64,000 nt of DNA from Microdon myrmicae (GCA_963931805.1 OZ007497.1:2844501-2908500); one strand, 5' to 3'; positions 32,293-44,040 are shown, numbered from the stretch's first letter. Numbers and translations: made by a program. The notes: generated by a model not told the origin, from the letters alone.

Positions 32293-32650
32293 AATTAGGG
32301 TTTTTCATAAGTTGTTTAGTTTGTTCGGGCCGACCCGACTCGACTGAGACGCGATAGACTTGATTGTATACTCGGGGGTCCGCACCCCCACCCCCCGAAT
32401 GCACGTTACGTGGGGCTGAGTCTTAAACCGATGTGCGCGCGCCGATGGTAGAATGATGACTGACTAATGAAAGCAAAAGTTCATTGCGTCGTGGCAGTGG
32501 CGTCATAAACTCACTGCCACTTACTAAGAATTTAGTGGAAGAGTTGGTATCCCTGCATTTAGTTCTAGCGAATCCTCGCGGTATAAGCTGAGTTGGATTC
32601 GTTGGTTGTGTGTACGGGAAAATTGGCTTTGGGAACACGAGTAAGTATGG
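32293..32650. other. Unassigned DNA
   Basis: No gene or repeat was recognised in this interval. Confidence 0.4.
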
Positions 32651-32975
32651 GCATGAATTTTCGGGTGAAATTGGAATTGCTTGGGTACAAGCAAGGAATA
32701 TCATTTGGGTAAGATATTGACCGAAGTAATTTCGGGGAAATGTATGCAGCTTGGTATAGTTGGTGTCGATGGTTAATGTTCCGTTGTGGATTTGAATATG
32801 CGTTTGTTACGGCATATGAATTTCGGGGAAATTAAGATTGCTTGGTCGAAAAGAGGGAATATGGATTAAGTAGAGAATTGACCGAAGCAATTTTGGGAAA
32901 AATGATATGTGTGCTGATGTAAGAGATGATTTAGAATATATTCTATTGAATTGTATTCTGTTGGGAGTTTTGAAA
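32651..32975 (+). repeat. Diverged tandem duplication, 161-bp period
   Basis: GCATGAATTTTCGGG at 32651 and GCATATGAATTTCGGG at 32812 start two units that share GAAATT..GATTGCTTGG, AGGGAATAT, GATATTGACCGAAG and AATTT.GGGAAA. No coding frame links them. Confidence 0.65.
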
Positions 32976-34980
32976 TGCCTTTCGTTGCAGATTGGGAGAT
33001 GAATTCTTGCAAGTTCGGGCTGGATGCGCTTGCAGATTGGGATTTGGTTTTGCATGTTTATAGGTTAAGGTAGGGTGACGCGCTGTTAGCGGTCGAAGTT
33101 AGGTGGGAATTGTGGGTTGGTTCTCCATGTGGTATAGAGAACCCCCACAGTACCACATATCCCCATTCTACACGGATAAATTTCGGATGTTCGAGATGTA
33201 GTGCTCTGAATGCTCTACGATTTCCTTTCCCCACATACACATCCAAATCCCCACACCTTATCTTAAATTCGCAATAAACGAATACAACATTCATTTATCG
33301 CCCTTGTATCTAATTCCCGATAACTCTAAACCCAAATTCATAAAAATACATTATCCCGATCAAACAAAATTCCTGGAATCAAATATTCGTTTATCACTCC
33401 ATACAGACTCCCATGGCCTCAAAACAAAACAAACACATGGTAAATTGAACCAGATGTTCAATTACCATAAGTAAACAAAACCCGAATCCCAGTGCATACC
33501 CTCACATGCACTGCATATCCTAGATTTTCTGAGAATTCATCAAACCGAATTCTTATCTCCAAAAGAAACACTAGGCCCCAAACACTAGGTATGTCTCTGG
33601 ATCGGTCCAGAGGTATCTTTTGAAGATTTCCACCTTCCTACCGAAACGAAAAAAAAAAAAAAAACAGCCAAAGTATCTAAATCGAGATATTGCATTAAAT
33701 TCGTTCATTTCTAGATACAAAATCTCGATTTGTTTTAGTTTAAAAGGGGATGCCTTGTGATATCGCGAGCCCAGTATCTTTAGATTCACTTTCCCTGGAG
33801 GATGTACCCCAGGAGCACATCATTACAAAAGAAAAATAAAAGAGTTCAAGGAAAACTACAATACTTTAACTAAATTACTGAGTTTTGGATGACGACTGAC
33901 GACTGATAAGTAGAGCTGTGGCCCATCCACAAAAACAATCGCTGTGCCGAGCAACCCCAGCGGAGGTCGGTGGCTGTTGCATTCGGAATTAGCGGCGTTA
34001 GTTTCCACTACGATCGGTCGCTACTCTTCCCTCCGGTTTTAGGAAGCTCGGCGGCGACTGCAACGAGCATTCTCAGGAGCGGTCTTAGGAGATCCCTCGT
34101 CCTTTTAACGACAAGGAGACGCGATCCCTGAGTCCAAGGCCATTACTACAGAGAGGCAGTGTTTGTGTTCCTGCCTTGGGATAGGTAATTTCTCCATGAT
34201 GGCGATATCTCTAATGTCCCAGATCGCCTACGTTTTAGCATGGTGATCAGGGAAAGAGATAAACCAATAAAAGACCGCCGAAAGTCATAAGCAAAAAATA
34301 TATGTACTCGTATATTGTATAATTTGGAGTGCTTCTGAATATCAGTAAGTTAATACTGTATTAGAACGAAACTTGAAAAATAGCATATAACATTTAGTTC
34401 TAAGTAAACAAATTTGTAATTATATTCTATAATATCTAAATGTGGATTTAAAACAAAACGAAACAAACACCCAAGTTGTGTACTCGAAATAATTTCAATG
34501 TCTGGGGAAGTGGTTTCAAAATATTCATTGCAGACCTCTAGTAATGATAACAAGAAAGCCTTGATTCAAGTTTTTTTTTAGCGACATGGAAGCACGGCTC
34601 TTGTTTTTAAGAAGTGTGCAGAATTTCATCACACAGTTCTTCCATCAGTAGAGCTTTCATATATGATGGCACCTGTGGAAGTTATCATCCCGCTTTGCAC
34701 TGTGAATCATTCAGAAGATGAACCGGAAGAACCGTCAGTAACACACACTCTAAAGAAAGTATATTTTGTTAAAAACAGTGGACTGAACGAAGACAAAATA
34801 TGTTCAAATTGCACTCACACTCTCCAAATAAATACCGGACAAACAAATTTAGAAAAAGAGAAGGCGTTGACGGCCGGAGACCAGAGAACGAAGTGGCTTC
34901 GTCTTTCTTCGGTTTAAAATGGGATATTAGAGCTGCACTTTTTCAGATGTATGTGCTATCAACAATTTTATTTATTTATA
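32976..34980. other. Unassigned DNA
   Basis: No gene was supported. A 17-base A run lies at 33648-33664. A 10-bp inverted repeat (AAATCGAGAT at 33679, ATCTCGATTT at 33722) frames a 33-bp spacer. The open frame 34663-34917 is not recognisable. Confidence 0.4.
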
Positions 34981-34983
34981 CAT

Positions 34984-35068
34984 GAATTGTATTTATACTT
35001 GAATTGTAGTTATATTTGAATTGTAGTTATACTTGAATTGTATTTATACTTGAATTACCCTTATTTTT
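34984..35068 (+). repeat. 17-bp tandem repeat, about 4.5 copies
   Basis: GAATTGTATTTATACTT and close variants recur every 17 bp from 34984, ending in GAATTACCCTTATTTTT. Confidence 0.85.
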
Positions 35069-35507
35069 CCTTAATGGAGAAGATGTTTTGACATTGAATG
35101 AGACATTCTATATCCCATTATGGTGTTGCGTTTGGCTACACTAAGTGCAAATTCAAATTCTATAATAGAAGCAGATCGTTCGACAGGCAGGTGAAATTAT
35201 TATTAGAGCTGGAAATTATAAAGAGTCTCTTGAAACGATATACAGTTAGAAAGGGATTTAAGTCTTTCTTAATTGAATACTGTGTGAGAATACTGAAGCT
35301 GCTGAATATTGTTGCTCGAGGACTATGTCCTGGTTTTGGCGAAGAGATGGCACTGTTTTCTTCGCATTTTGTTTGAATGCAGTTGCTGTTGTAGCAGCCT
35401 GCATTGGCAGATTTGGGTTGATAGGTGATGTAGAAATTTTATGTTTTACGGTCCTTCATCTTTCTTCGAAATTAAACGTTAGCTTTTTATAAGCTACAAA
35501 AGTAATC
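35069..35507. other. Unassigned DNA
   Basis: The open frame 35098-35376 (93 codons) has no recognisable motif. Confidence 0.35.
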
Positions 35508-36615
35508 TACGAGGCTATTTTTTTAATTCAGCGGGATCTATATTTGTTTTTGTGCTTAACATCTATATTTGGTTTTGAACTTAATTCAATTTTTGGCGAT
35601 GAAGCTCCATCAAGGACCAGTGTTTATCGATGGTATGGGGAATTCAATCGTGGTCGTAGTTCACTCCAAGATGAATTTCGTGAAGGTCGTCCAAAATCAG
35701 TTGTTGTTCCGAAAACCATTGATGCTGTGCGCGAACTGATATTGGAAGATCGTCATGTGACCTATCGTGAGATTGAGACAACCTTAGGCGTTAGTGGGAC
35801 CAGCATACATTCAATATTGCATAAACATTTGACTGTCAAAAAAATTTGTTCGCGTTGGATCCCAAACAATTTGTCAATCGCCCAAAAAAAGGCTCGTGTC
35901 AATTGGTCGAAAGAAATGCTCAAAAAATACGGTTGTGGTGCTTCGAAACACGTCTATGACATCGTGACAGGTGATGAATCGTGGATTTACGCGTATGAGC
36001 CCGAAAGTAAACAGCAGTCGACTGTCTGGGTGTTTCAAGATGAGCCAAATCCAACAAAAGTTGTTCGCGCACGAAGCACTTCCAAGCAAATGGTCGCCTG
36101 TTTTTTCGGAAAAACTGGACATGTCGCAACCGTACCACTAGAACAACGCAGAACAGTCAATTCTGAGTGGTACACAACCATTTGTTTCCCAGTTGTCTTC
36201 CAAGAAATCAGGAAAACCAACCGCCGAAGACGGATCACTCTTCACCACGACAATGCGAGCTCTCACACATCGGCTGCGACAACTGCATTTTTGAGCAGCC
36301 AAAACATCGATTTGATGGCTCATCCGCCGTATAGTCCTGACTTGGCACCGAATGACTTCTTTTTATTCCCGTACGTAAAAAACAAACTGAGAGGTCAACG
36401 TTTTTCGACACCTGAAGAAGCGGTTGCTGCATTCAGAATGCATGTGTTGGAGATACCTCAATCAGACTGGCAAAAGTGCTTCGACAATTGGTTCAAACGC
36501 ATGCAAAAGTGTATAGATCTTCATGGGGAATATTTTGAAAAACAATAAAGTGATTTTCGATGATCAGTATTTGTTTTTGTTCTCTAATCCCGAAATATAA
36601 AAGGCAACCCTCGTA
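35508..36615 (+). mobile_element. Mariner transposon, shortened at its 5' internal end
   Basis: The right end reads ATATAAAAGGCAACCCTCG followed by TA at 36614-36615. The left end starts TA at 35508-35509 followed by CGAGGCTATTTTTTTAA. The shared terminal word is CGAGG(G/C)T/CGAGGCTA, so the TIRs are short or eroded. Length is 1,104 bp between TA pairs, about 200 bp less than a full mariner. The missing part corresponds to the 5' UTR and transposase N-terminus. Confidence 0.75.
35544..36548 (+). CDS. Mariner transposase, N-terminally deleted
   Basis: A single open frame of 334 codons. Mariner similarity begins at IFGDEAPSRTSVYRWYGEFN (residue ~16) and runs to HGEYFEKQ at the stop. Seen in order: second helix-turn-helix (YREIETTLGVSGTSIHSILH), IVTGDESWIYAYEPESKQQS with the first catalytic Asp, HHDNASSHTS with the second, and YSPDLAPNDFFLFP with the third. 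Exactly 34 residues separate the second and third Asp, the DD34D mariner signature. The WVPHxL-type interface motif appears as WIPNNLS. The first ~15 residues do not resemble transposase and the first helix-turn-helix is missing, so TIR binding should be impaired. No internal stop or frameshift is present, which makes it the least decayed element in the window. Confidence 0.9.
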   Translation: MFLCLTSIFGFELNSIFGDEAPSRTSVYRWYGEFNRGRSSLQDEFREGRPKSVVVPKTIDAVRELILEDRHVTYREIETTLGVSGTSIHSILHKHLTVKKICSRWIPNNLSIAQKKARVNWSKEMLKKYGCGASKHVYDIVTGDESWIYAYEPESKQQSTVWVFQDEPNPTKVVRARSTSKQMVACFFGKTGHVATVPLEQRRTVNSEWYTTICFPVVFQEIRKTNRRRRITLHHDNASSHTSAATTAFLSSQNIDLMAHPPYSPDLAPNDFFLFPYVKNKLRGQRFSTPEEAVAAFRMHVLEIPQSDWQKCFDNWFKRMQKCIDLHGEYFEKQ

Positions 36616-39049
36616 ATCTTACTTATAATCCTCCTAGGAGTAGGATACCACGCGACCAACCCAAAAATTATTTTGAAACCAGTAGTTCAAAAATGATTCA
36701 TGTAGTATTGGCACTTCCCTATCACTATTCGTTTCAAAAAGCCATTAGTGTTTTTGTTTCATTTGTAATTGCTACTGTGTCTCGCTGAACGTTATGTAAA
36801 TAAAACGAAGCTTCTCAAAGATAAGCTGCAGTTACGGTTACAATGCACAGCATTATGCATTGTCACTTTGCCCGCTCAATAGACATTTAGTCTCCATGCA
36901 CCTTTCGTCGTTGTCCGATTTTCTCACACATCCACGCAAACTCCCGCAGCTCGTCTGATGACCCATGGCGTCTTATATCCTCACTCAAGAATTACATGTA
37001 CAACTGTGCAACAAGTTCGAATAGTATCCCAGGAAACAACAATCTGTCGCAGCGTGCAGTCATTGCGTCTGCGATTGTCTTGGTCCATCGACCAATTGTC
37101 AACTTTCTACGCAACGCAGACCCCTGGTCGCCGTCTGTTTTACATAACAAAGCCTTTTTCGAGGTATTCTCATAATGGTTGAAGGGCTTAATTGAGCTAA
37201 CACTGTCTCTAAAGCGCTGACCGATACATTGACCCGACTAAATTGGATTTCAAAAATTACGAGCTTGAACGCCACCACGAGGTCTGCCGGTGTCAAACCG
37301 AACTGCACAGATATGAATGAAATCCAGGCCGGACACGCTGCTACATCCAACTCGGAAATTGTAAATCAAAAACCAAATGAGGCGCGGTGAGGGTCCTTAT
37401 GATCGCCCGCTTACGACCATAACCCGGCCATTTGACACTTTGGGGAGTCTGTCGCGATCGTAAAACTCTCAAGGGAAACACTGACGGAGGGGATCGAATG
37501 GACAGAACAAACATGTCGGACTGGAGAAGTTATTGGCGGAATGGTGTTACTCGTACCTCGTTTTGAGGTGTTACTCGCGCAATGCCTGGAAGGGATATAC
37601 CTGACAAATTTATGGTGCTCCAGTGGATAGGATCACACTTCATCTTGGACCGGAAAGGAAGATGTGTTACAGTCTAGAAGGTTTGATAACCTACCAACAA
37701 TTTGGAGTATCTTCTGATTACTTGGTTAAACCTTGTGTGATCCACCTCCATGCTCCTGGTGGACATAAATTGACAATTATTTGTAAACGATTTTTGCGAT
37801 CTAGAGCCTACGCACATGCGGACTGTGGGTGCAGTTTAATGAGTCAGTTGTGGACGGAATTAGTTAACATGTCACACAATAGTAAACTACGTTCGTATAC
37901 AGTGACTTAATGTGCAGCCCACAAGCGTACCTTTGCACTTTTACAGGGTGGTAATTGATTTCAACGGAATGTCATCGACGCTTGACTACCTTCTTTCAAT
38001 GCAGATACGGGTATCGATTGCGTGGTCCCTCGCCATTGTCCTGACAAATAACTGCAACGAATACCACGATCATCAGGTGTGGCGCACCGGTGCGCAGATA
38101 ACAATAGCTCGACGGTTAATTATGTTGCCGTCGCGACGGGTTTAAATTATTGGAGTGGAAATTTATGCGGTTGTGATGCTAAGCAGCGGATACAAGGCGC
38201 TTCAGCACAGGAAGTCGGCATTCAGTTAGAGCCAGGCCAGTGAAGAAGTTGCACCGTTTAGATATACTATTGTGTGGGATTTTGTGAATGAATTTTTAAC
38301 TGAATTTGATAGAGGCACTTTGTTTAGATTGTTATTGGGTAGGTGGACAATGCGACTTGTTTGAAAATGGTAACCTGTTCAGGGACACCGTGGAATAGGG
38401 TAACGAATTTTGGACGATAATTCCATTTAAAAGCTGATACGATACTTCTACAGAATAAAATTTAAATTTTAGATTGCATAGTGAAAATAAACGTTTTTTG
38501 TTGAATTAGAAGCAACTAATTGACAAATTCTGTTCGCACAACTTTTAATTTTTTGGTTTTTTTCAGTAAAACGATTAGGCAAGGGTGATACGGGTATTAT
38601 TATTCTAAAATGGTTAAATAGAAGAAGTAGTACTTAAACAGCTATTCCAATGTACGGTAAATACAGAGTTTCTCGATAGGGACAACACGTTGCGTTTTTC
38701 AATAACGACGATACGTTTTTAAAATCAAATGAAATACAAAATGCGTGAAATAAAAGCGAAACTTTTTTATTTTTATTTTAAAGAACAACTAATTTAAAAT
38801 TATGACTCCTAAAGCAAATGCAAGCTAGTGGCATATCCATTTAAAAAACGCCTGTAATGACATTTTAATTGTATATCGTGTCTGTTGGGAAACCCATCAT
38901 TTAATTTCAAAAACATATCATCCATACAGGAAAGATATTCACCGGTAGCGTGAATTATTCTTAATGATGCGACTAACTGAAAACCTCTTCATTTCGTACG
39001 ATTTCTTGAGTTTTTAACCTTCGATTTTGCTTAGATTACATCTTCATGT
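36616..39049. other. Unassigned DNA
   Basis: No gene was supported. Short frames at 36958-37182, 37099-37350, 37623-37910 and 37912-38145 lack motifs. A/T-rich non-repetitive sequence follows to 39 kb. Confidence 0.4.
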
Positions 39050-39861
39050 ACACGCTAGTTAAGCTGTGGATTGCTACATTAATGTTGAAGTATACGATTC
39101 CTTTTTGATTGCCTGTTGGTGTTATTTTCTTTATTGTAGTTGCGTGTGTGTATTCTGTTGGAAACGCCACAGTACTCTCTCCGCAGTTATGATCAAGTTC
39201 TGTAGACCGATGGTACCATTACCTCGTGCAAATTGATGGAGCAGCGGATCGGCGGAGCGTAAATCAGTTCTTTCTCATATCAATGTCCTAGTTTACTACG
39301 ATAAAGGGTTTTATTGCATACAAATCACACCAAGAGTTACCAATTGCAGGGCTTTACGAAGTTGTAAAGAACGTGATTCGAGCCCATGCTATGAAAAATT
39401 TAAAACTAAAACACATCGTATCAAATCAGAGTTGCGTGAAGGTGATGACTTTTCAGCTCACTACTTAAACTGTGGTATGCTATGTTAATGCTCTGATATG
39501 TCGTTCTGTTAATTTCGTATTGATCCGTTTTTGGTATTCTATTGCGTGTGTAATCTGTTGAACTGCCATACTTCCAATGATGGTATAGCTTTTGAAATAA
39601 TAGTGAAGAAGATCGTGTGATTCGAACTGACGCTATGACAGTTTGAATCACGAAAAAAATTGAACCTAAGCGTTACCCATCAGGCTACTGACCGTGTTTA
39701 GAATTTGATTTTTAAACTCGACTATACTCCACTGATGTGAATTGTTATGTTATCGCTAGGTATACGGTTCTGATGTATTATCTTATTCGATTTTCGTTCG
39801 GTGTCCTTCACTATTTTGCTTGTGAATTGTGTGTATCTGTTAGAGATGCCACAATGGTTAC
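39050..39861 (+). repeat. Three diverged tandem units (~290-400 bp)
   Basis: Unit boundaries recur as CTGTTGGAAACGCCACAGTA (39159), CTGTTGAACTGCCATACTTC (39556) and CTGTTAGAGATGCCACAATG (39846). Upstream of each lies a GCGTGTGTGTA-like stretch and an AAGCTGTGGATTGCTACATT / AAACTGTGGTATGCTATGTT-like block. The unit 39556-39846 matches, in reverse complement, the insert at 47838-48125 in the Tc1-like element. Confidence 0.75.
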
Positions 39862-40380
39862 TGTTACGGATTCGCAATTAAATACAGCGGGGAGAATGTA
39901 GTACACTCCCCAACCACCACACATGATACACCCGTCAGCAACCAGCTGACAGTGCTTCATCGCCAGCGAACTGTCATATTTTTGAATGTGTGACTAACGT
40001 CTTTTCAATTAATTGTTCATCATCGTCCGCACAGTGCAGTCTGTCGGCCATCCGTTAGATTTACAGTATATCTCGAATTAGCCTTGAAATAAAATAAATA
40101 GTGTTGTTTTGAACTCTTCCAGTATATTCGAACAGTATTGTGCGTTTTCAATCTTATCTAAAGGGACAGCAAAGCTATTTGTCTGACAGTGACATCGGTG
40201 GATTTGGTTCTGACTGCTGTGTCCTTCGTCCCAGTGGCCCATAGGTAATTTGATTTCTTCATTGTGTAAACAGTTCGTTGAATTTAGGCAACGGACCAAA
40301 GGACAGCTGACAAGAAGCGCTGCCAGATCATCCCCGAATCTCGACGCCGCCCCCCTGGTCGCTGGAGTTCATTACATTCA
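39862..40380 (+). repeat. BEL/Pao-type 5' LTR
   Basis: It begins TGTTACGGATTCGCAATTAA, the common TGTTACG start of BEL/Pao LTRs. It contains GAAATAAAATAAATAG (40087) as a polyadenylation-like region and ends near ATTACATTCA. A TGG-starting primer site follows. No full second LTR is present; only its last 37 bp plus primer region recur at 41274-41310. Confidence 0.7.
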
Positions 40381-40381
40381 T

Positions 40382-40400
40382 TGGTGGCCGATCGTTCGCC
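40382..40400 (+). other. Putative primer-binding site
   Basis: TGGTGGCCGATCGTTCGCC follows the LTR end by about one base. The position and TGG start fit a primer site; the tRNA is not identified. Confidence 0.5.
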
Positions 40401-40439
40401 ACCATAATATTGGTCCTTCGAGCCGGATCCAGACCGTGG

Positions 40440-40630
40440 ATCCAGTCCATCGCCGCCCAGTTCGCGGCACAACCAGTCGGATCCAGCGTGGATCCATCCC
40501 ATCGCCGGCCAGTTCGCGGCACAACCAGTCTGATCCACCGTGGACCTCGTCCATCGCCGCCCAGTTCGCGGCACAGCCAGATGGATCCAGACCGTGGATC
40601 CAGATCACCGCCCGCCAGGTCGCGCCATAA
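40440..40630 (+). repeat. 52-bp minisatellite in the BEL leader
   Basis: CATCGCCGCCCAGTTCGCGG recurs at 40448, 40500 and 40552, with a fourth degenerate copy (GATCACCGCCCGCCAGGTCG) near 40603. The period is 52 bp. Each unit also carries GGATCCA.CGTGGATCC. It lies between primer site and gag. Confidence 0.9.
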
Positions 40631-40672
40631 CGATATTGAGGAAACAGGATAGGAAGTTAACTTGAACAAGGG

Positions 40673-41273
40673 ATGACCACGAAGTCGAGGAGTACAGAGA
40701 CTGCATTGGCCGAACGCCGAAGCCAGGCAAGAATAGATGCTGAACGCCAAGCGGAAATGAAACACCAAGAAGAGGAAGACCGAGGGGAGCGTGAAGTGGG
40801 GGATAAGGACCAGTGGGTGAAAATGCATACCGGTGAACGAACCATGACCGAGCAGCTCATGAAGGCCACCAACGCAGGTCGCGGTGGAAACGCACCAACA
40901 CAACCTCCTGCTCAGATGGCAGGACATTCGGAAGCGGCACGAGGAGATCATACGCCTGGCAACTCCAGAGACGACCAGCGGCCATCGCTACGTTGTGGAG
41001 GGATTCCTCGATTCGGCTGAGGAATCTGGACGAGGCCACCAAGTTCGCCGAAGCACATCACGCCCTCACCATCGACTTCCCAAATCACGCCCAGGGCTCC
41101 AGCAGACGCCGCCAGACGACCACACTCTCGCAAACTGCCCCCAGTGCAGCTGCCAACATTCTCCGGCAGATACTCGGAATGGCGACCATTCAAGGACCCG
41201 TTTCAGACGATATTGGTGGACCACCAAGAGCTCTCGGATGTGGAGAGGCTGTATTATCTGAAGTCTAGCCTCC
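40673..41273 (+). pseudogene. BEL/Pao gag remnant
   Basis: The first frame (from 40673) has a charged helical region (TALAERRSQARIDAERQAEM and onward), as at the start of BEL/Pao Gag. A second frame from about 40990 gives RLRNLDEATKFAEAHHALTI. A third (41144 onward) gives LPTFSGRYSEWRPFKDPFQT followed by LSDVERLYYLKSSL. That last block is the DUF1759-type Gag core (LP.F.G...EW..F...F, LS...KL.YLK..L). Two frameshifts separate these. The gene is cut off immediately after YYLKSSL, where LTR-end sequence follows. Protease, RT and integrase are absent. Confidence 0.8.
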
Positions 41274-41310
41274 GGAGCTCATTACATTCATTGGTGGCCG
41301 TTCGTTCGCC
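41274..41310 (+). repeat. 37-bp repeat of the LTR end and primer site
   Basis: This segment matches 40364-40400 at 35 of 37 bases. It includes LTR-end sequence (TCATTACATTCA) and the primer-site word TGGTGGCCG, but here it follows gag directly instead of an LTR. Confidence 0.9.
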
Positions 41311-41531
41311 TATTATATATACATAGCTATTATTAGTACTAAACTAAGCTAAATATGAAGCAAAGTTCAAAGTTCTCTAGGTTTTCCCTTTCTGTTCATC
41401 GTGTAAATTTTTGGACCTCAAATATCTATCAATAAAGAAGTAATTAGAAAAGAAGTTGGCCGCATCTTGGAATGAGGTTTAATGAGAATTAAAATTTCTC
41501 ATCAACCTCTGACTATCTCCTGAGTTGAGAG
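41311..41531. other. Unassigned DNA
   Basis: No gene was seen. ATCAATAAAGAAG at 41429 resembles a polyadenylation signal. Confidence 0.35.
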
Positions 41532-43830
41532 CTACTGAAGGGAGTTGAACTCCATTTGTAGACGAATATACGCCTTGTAAATAGTGACCAGGTTGGGTGG
41601 AGTGTAGTATCTTTTGCATCTCTTAAGGTAGCCCATACATTTGACTGCACTTTTCGCAGCTTCAAATTTATGGTCATTCCAGTTAAGAGTCGAATTAATT
41701 CGAGTGCCGAGGATTGATAATTCCTTGGCTTCGTCGATGCAAGTGCCTTTCGTAGACAGTATTTTTACTTTGGGGCTCGCCTTTGACGACAAGAGACAGC
41801 AGTGGGTTTTTAAGGCATCGAACTCTACTTGGTTAGATAATATCCATTGATATATCTTGTCGAGGTCGGAATTCAGGGCCTTGAGTATAATCTGCTGATT
41901 GGTATTGGTGTTCGAAGAGTTTGGCCGGGAATATTCGTATGAGTAACTGAATGTGCTATCATCAGCAAACGAGTGGATTGGGTTGTGGGTAATGGACAAG
42001 AGATCATTTATAAAGATGAGGAAGAGAGTGGGTGAGAGTACAGAGCCTTGTGGGACACCTGCATTGATTTGATGGGAGGCAGATTTGACACCATTAAGAA
42101 ACAACTGGATTGAACGGCCAGAAAGATAGTCTCTTATCCATTGGATCAGGGATTTGTCCACTCCTTATGAATGTAATTTTGATAAAAGGGGTGAATGCCA
42201 AACTCTGTCGAGGGCCTTCGAGATATCCAGTGCAACAACCTTGCTTTTGCCGATGTAGTGGATGGAATGGCTCCACTTTTCGGTAAGGTACGGCATCAAA
42301 TCTCCTGTGGACCTGTTGCTACGAAAGCCAGATTGGCGGTCACTGAGGAGGTCATTGGATTCCAGATATTTCGAAAGTTGACAGTTAATCAGTGATTCCA
42401 TTACCTTCGAGAGAATAGAAGTTAGTATTATGGGTCGATAAGAAGAGATACACGATTTGTCCCCCTTTTTGGGAATTGGCTGAATGATCGCTGGCTTCCA
42501 TCTGTTTGGGAAACGGCCAGTAGAATAAGAAAATGGAAGAGTTTCCGTAGTAGTTTAGCGAGTGAACAGAAACATCTCTTCAAGGGGATTGGGAGACTGC
42601 AATCCGGACCAGCGGATATGTGTGGGCTTAGGTCTTTGAGTGCGCGGGCAACAGTACGCGTTCGGAAGCGAATCTGGCTCATGGTGTGCTACTTATGCTC
42701 AAGTTGAGGTGGATGTAGCATCAGGCAGCGTTGAGTTGGCTACAAAACGTGCAGCAAGTAGATTCGCTTTCTCTATTGCAGTTGTGACTGATTTATCATC
42801 GACTATAAGCGATGGAATGGATTAAGAGACTGAGTTTTGGTTGTTCTTCACAAATGTCCAGTAGTTTCTACTACCTGTGGTAGAGTGTAGTATTTTTTGT
42901 CTCACTCTCTGGTCATGCAAGAACTTGGCGCGTTGAATATATGCATTGCAGTCATTTCTAGCTCTCTTAAATCTTTTCCGGTTTTCCTCAGTGTTGTTTA
43001 ATTTATACAACCGGAAGTTCAACTCTTTAGCCTTAATGGCCTCCCTAAAAAGTCGTTCAGACCTTCCCAGTTGGCTTTCTCATAGAACCATACTATTCTT
43101 TTGGGAGCTTTCTCATTAACGTTACTAGTTAGAGGAAATTTAGCGGACATGACACAGTGGTCTGAAGTGGCTGGGCAAAGAAAGTTCAATTGTATATTTG
43201 TTTGAGTGGGAGGGGAGAAACAGGTCCAGTATGTTGGCGAAATGACCATATATGTCTGGCACCGGTGTTGGCTCATTGACAAGTTGAGTTAAACTATTTG
43301 AATCAGCAAAAAGCTGGACATATTGATCTTCAGGTGTTATGTGTCCGGAGTGACGAAGCCACTGAGAGTTATGCACATTAAAATCACCCGCAATAACAAT
43401 TTCAGTGTGCGGATATACGGTCAAGATCCTATCGATAGAATCAGCCAGAGCATCAAATTCGTTAATGGATGCGTTTCTATCCAAGTTTGGGCTTCTATAA
43501 AGAAAGCAGTAATGTATGATATGCTTACGAACGTGAAGTTTTAGCCACGAGAAATTAAATTCTGGGTTGGCACGGAGCCCATATTGTGGCAGAAGCTGAT
43601 AAGCAATATCATTTCGTATGTATGTGGCTATACCACGATGTGGAAAGAACAGAGGCACTAAGTTATATCCAGGTAGATTAAAATCGGAAATATCTGTATT
43701 AGTAATTACCTGGGTTTCGCTAATTGCAAGGATAGTTGGTTTCTGGTTAGAAACATGGGCAGACACAGAAGAGAAAATGCATCTCAAGCCGCGAATGTTA
43801 CACAAATTAACGCAAAATTTCTGCACCATT
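41532..43830 (-). pseudogene. CR1-like LINE ORF2 (endonuclease and reverse transcriptase)
   Basis: The most complete LINE in the window. The endonuclease frame (43829-43140) has ILAISETQVI, PHRGIATYIR, FLYRSPNLDR and VIAGDFNVHNSQWLRHSG. Linker frames follow (43019-43282, 42822-43022). RT then reads ESLINCQLSKYLESNDLLSD, GFRSNRSTGDL, VVALDISKALDRVWH (first catalytic Asp region), INAGVPQGSVLSPTLFLIFI, and SFADDSTFSYS with the catalytic FADD. It continues to LNWNDHKFEAAKSAVKCMGY and stops after YIRLQMEF. At least five frameshifts break it, and the C-terminal end is missing. It copies RNA into DNA at nicked chromosomal targets. The clade is CR1/jockey-type by layout; finer placement needs a tree. 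Confidence 0.85.
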
Positions 43831-44040
43831 GAAATGGCCCTACACAGAAAACCAATACCGCCTCGGGAAAGGAATCAACTCAGGACCAGAAGTAGATAAG
43901 CGAAAGCAACCACTACAGGTGTTATGCCCTTGTAGTAGGTGCCCCAAAAGAGCCGTGCTGAAATCCAGGTCACATGATGAACATTATGCAACTTAGGCAC
44001 AAAAAACTCTCCAAAGATTATTAATCAATCGCGAGTATCG

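Noticed and set aside
33679..33731. Inverted repeat AAATCGAGAT / ATCTCGATTT as a possible MITE
   Set aside because: Too short, with no target duplication and no second copy in the window.
35874..36432. Minus-strand frames over the mariner transposase
   Set aside because: Shadows of the plus-strand DD34D gene.
39590..40000. CRISPR-like array in the repeat region
   Set aside because: Units are long, diverged and lack regular spacers; the window is eukaryotic.
40328..40951. 207-codon minus-strand frame with repeated Trp-Ile motifs
   Set aside because: Translation of the 52-bp minisatellite and antisense of gag.
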